Shown one piece after another: positions 63,294 to 64,000 of a DNA stretch of 64,000 nucleotides. The notes under the pieces are model-generated. The model saw only the letters and a program-made list of their open reading frames with translations. It was not told the origin of the DNA and made no database searches. Each line of letters begins with the position of its first letter. Position 1 is the first letter of the stretch. Location of the stretch: positions 496,001 to 560,000 of the forward strand of contig NZ_CP121446.1 in NCBI RefSeq assembly GCF_030643905.1. Direction: 5' to 3'. The position numbers and the translations under genes are program-made. This DNA is from Flavobacterium sp. IMCC34852. GTDB lineage: Bacteria; Bacteroidota; Bacteroidia; Flavobacteriales; Flavobacteriaceae.

Positions 63294-63818
63294 ATGAAAA
63301 AGCTAATTCTTTTGTTTTCGGGTCTCGTTTTGGTCTTATCTTCATGCGGAAGAGAGAAGAAGAATGACGTAAATGCACCTAATGAAGAAGTTGTAAAAAC
63401 CGATAACTTCTCTATTGTTATGAGTGCAATTTATGAAAAAGACGATGAGTTAGTATTGGTTTTTAAGAAAAATGGTTATTGGGATTATGATAATCCAACT
63501 AAGTTTTTAGTGAAAGGACAACCGAATTCTCAAACTATAAATTTACAATTCCCAATGGGAAAACGATATGATAATGTTCAGATTGACGTGAGCACTAACA
63601 AAGAACAAAAGGTTTTAACCCTTACAAATATCTCTATTTTAAATAATGGAAAAGTAGAAGTTGACGGTAGGAATATGGCTTTTTTAAAGTTTTTTAATTT
63701 TGGAACAGCTTTTACTTGGGACGAAAAGAATTTAAGATATAATTTATTGTTCGATCAACAGTATCCGCCAAGAATTATGGGTAGCGAAAGCCTTGAGGCT
63801 GTTTTAATTAAAAAATAG
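63294..63818 (+). CDS. Predicted lipoprotein of unknown function
   Basis: 174 residues. Lipoprotein signal M-K-K-L-I-L-L-F-S-G-L-V-L-V-L-S-S-C-G. The mature part is beta-rich, with V-L-V-F-K-K-N-G-Y-W-D-Y-D-N-P-T and Y-D-N-V-Q-I-D-V-S-T-N. I recognise no family. It sits among O-antigen genes with its own promoter and ends against a convergent gene. Confidence 0.7.
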   Translation: MKKLILLFSGLVLVLSSCGREKKNDVNAPNEEVVKTDNFSIVMSAIYEKDDELVLVFKKNGYWDYDNPTKFLVKGQPNSQTINLQFPMGKRYDNVQIDVSTNKEQKVLTLTNISILNNGKVEVDGRNMAFLKFFNFGTAFTWDEKNLRYNLLFDQQYPPRIMGSESLEAVLIKK

Positions 63819-64000
63819 TTATAAAGAGGAATAGAGTTCGTCCCACAAAACACCTCTTTTCTCCCAACTGTAATTCATTAATACAAAATTTGAAAGATTC
63901 TCACCACGAGAAAACCTCTCTGCATCAGACCAACTTGTTACAGCGTTAATGGCTTGTGTTAATTCTTCTACTTTGGGGTTAATCATTAAACCGCCATTAG
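63819..64000 (-). CDS. Glycosyltransferase C-terminus (5' part outside the window)
   Basis: The last 60 residues of a gene that runs off the right edge. It reads N-G-G-L-M-I-N-P-K-V-E-E-L-T-Q-A-I-N-A-V and then a helical end with N-Y-S-W-E-K-R-G. The G-(L/V)-x-(I/V)-(N/P)-P-x-x-E-x-L-x-x-A-I pattern is the closing part of GT-B (family 1/4) glycosyltransferases. It fits the surrounding polysaccharide genes, but the fragment is too short for a substrate. Stop at 63819-63821. Confidence 0.65.
   Translation of the reverse strand, partial: NGGLMINPKVEELTQAINAVTSWSDAERFSRGENLSNFVLMNYSWEKRGVLWDELYSSL

Overview
This window is an AT-rich chromosomal segment from a member of the Bacteroidota, most likely Flavobacteriaceae and close to Flavobacterium. 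Three things point there. (i) At least fifteen genes are preceded by the Bacteroidota -7 box TAnnTTTG and lack obvious Shine-Dalgarno sequences. (ii) The gene content is typical: DUF3078, DUF2480, DUF4837, DUF4175, DUF6909, GIN-domain, SufT, OmpH/Skp and SdpI proteins. (iii) The intergenic repeats resemble those I know from flavobacterial genomes. Almost everything is conserved chromosomal backbone. I see no phage, insertion sequence, CRISPR array or rRNA operon.

Layout. 1-0.6 kb: the end of a trans-sulfuration enzyme. 0.8-10.8 kb: an Fe-S cluster assembly locus on the minus strand (sufA-sufB-sufC-sufD, then sufS, a small lipoprotein, sufE, sufT, DUF2480), interrupted by a plus-strand serine hydrolase. 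10.9-16.1 kb: MBL hydrolase with a MarR regulator, then a secreted subtilase and an M1 aminopeptidase. 16.1-24.8 kb: rnpA, a DUF4349 lipoprotein, a C-terminal processing protease, an OmpA protein, a GNAT acetyltransferase, a DUF4837 lipoprotein and a five-LysM lytic transglycosylase. 24.9-35.4 kb: pgk, holB, DoxX, Skp, a methyltransferase and the DUF4175-ybeY-mnmG operon. 35.5-41.7 kb: gltX, an outer-membrane protein, an SPFH protein, a three-gene YtxH/holin-like/DUF6327 envelope operon and glnS. 41.8-46.7 kb: folB, tRNA-Cys with decayed 3'-end repeats, a possible orphan insertion, a LysE exporter, a GIN protein and RNase R. 46.9-56.9 kb: DUF2007, a 634-base gene-free AT-rich stretch, then rpiB, a CDF transporter, nnrD, tex, tatA, an M23 peptidase, SdpI, GH3 and a CarboxypepD-like protein. 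56.9-64 kb: DUF6909, then a lipopolysaccharide/O-antigen locus (Wzz-like protein, rfbA, rfbC, rfbD, O-antigen ligase, lipoprotein, start-truncated glycosyltransferase).

The most notable signals concern chromosome organisation. There is an exact parS-type 16-mer at the ybeY/mnmG junction and a second, symmetric variant 2 kb away. A gene-free stretch at 47.2-47.8 kb holds several DnaA-box-like 9-mers, and gene orientation changes from mixed/minus-biased to strongly plus across it. Together these suggest, without proving, that the window spans or lies near the replication origin. The second most notable signal is the tRNA-Cys locus, where the T-arm recurs three times at about 90-base spacing with independent terminators. 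I did not find a convincing new defence or mobile system. The least understood coding genes are the DUF6909 protein with a nucleoside-phosphorylase-like C-terminus, the bacterial GH3 protein, and a 79-residue secreted peptide rich in Ser, Thr and Lys.
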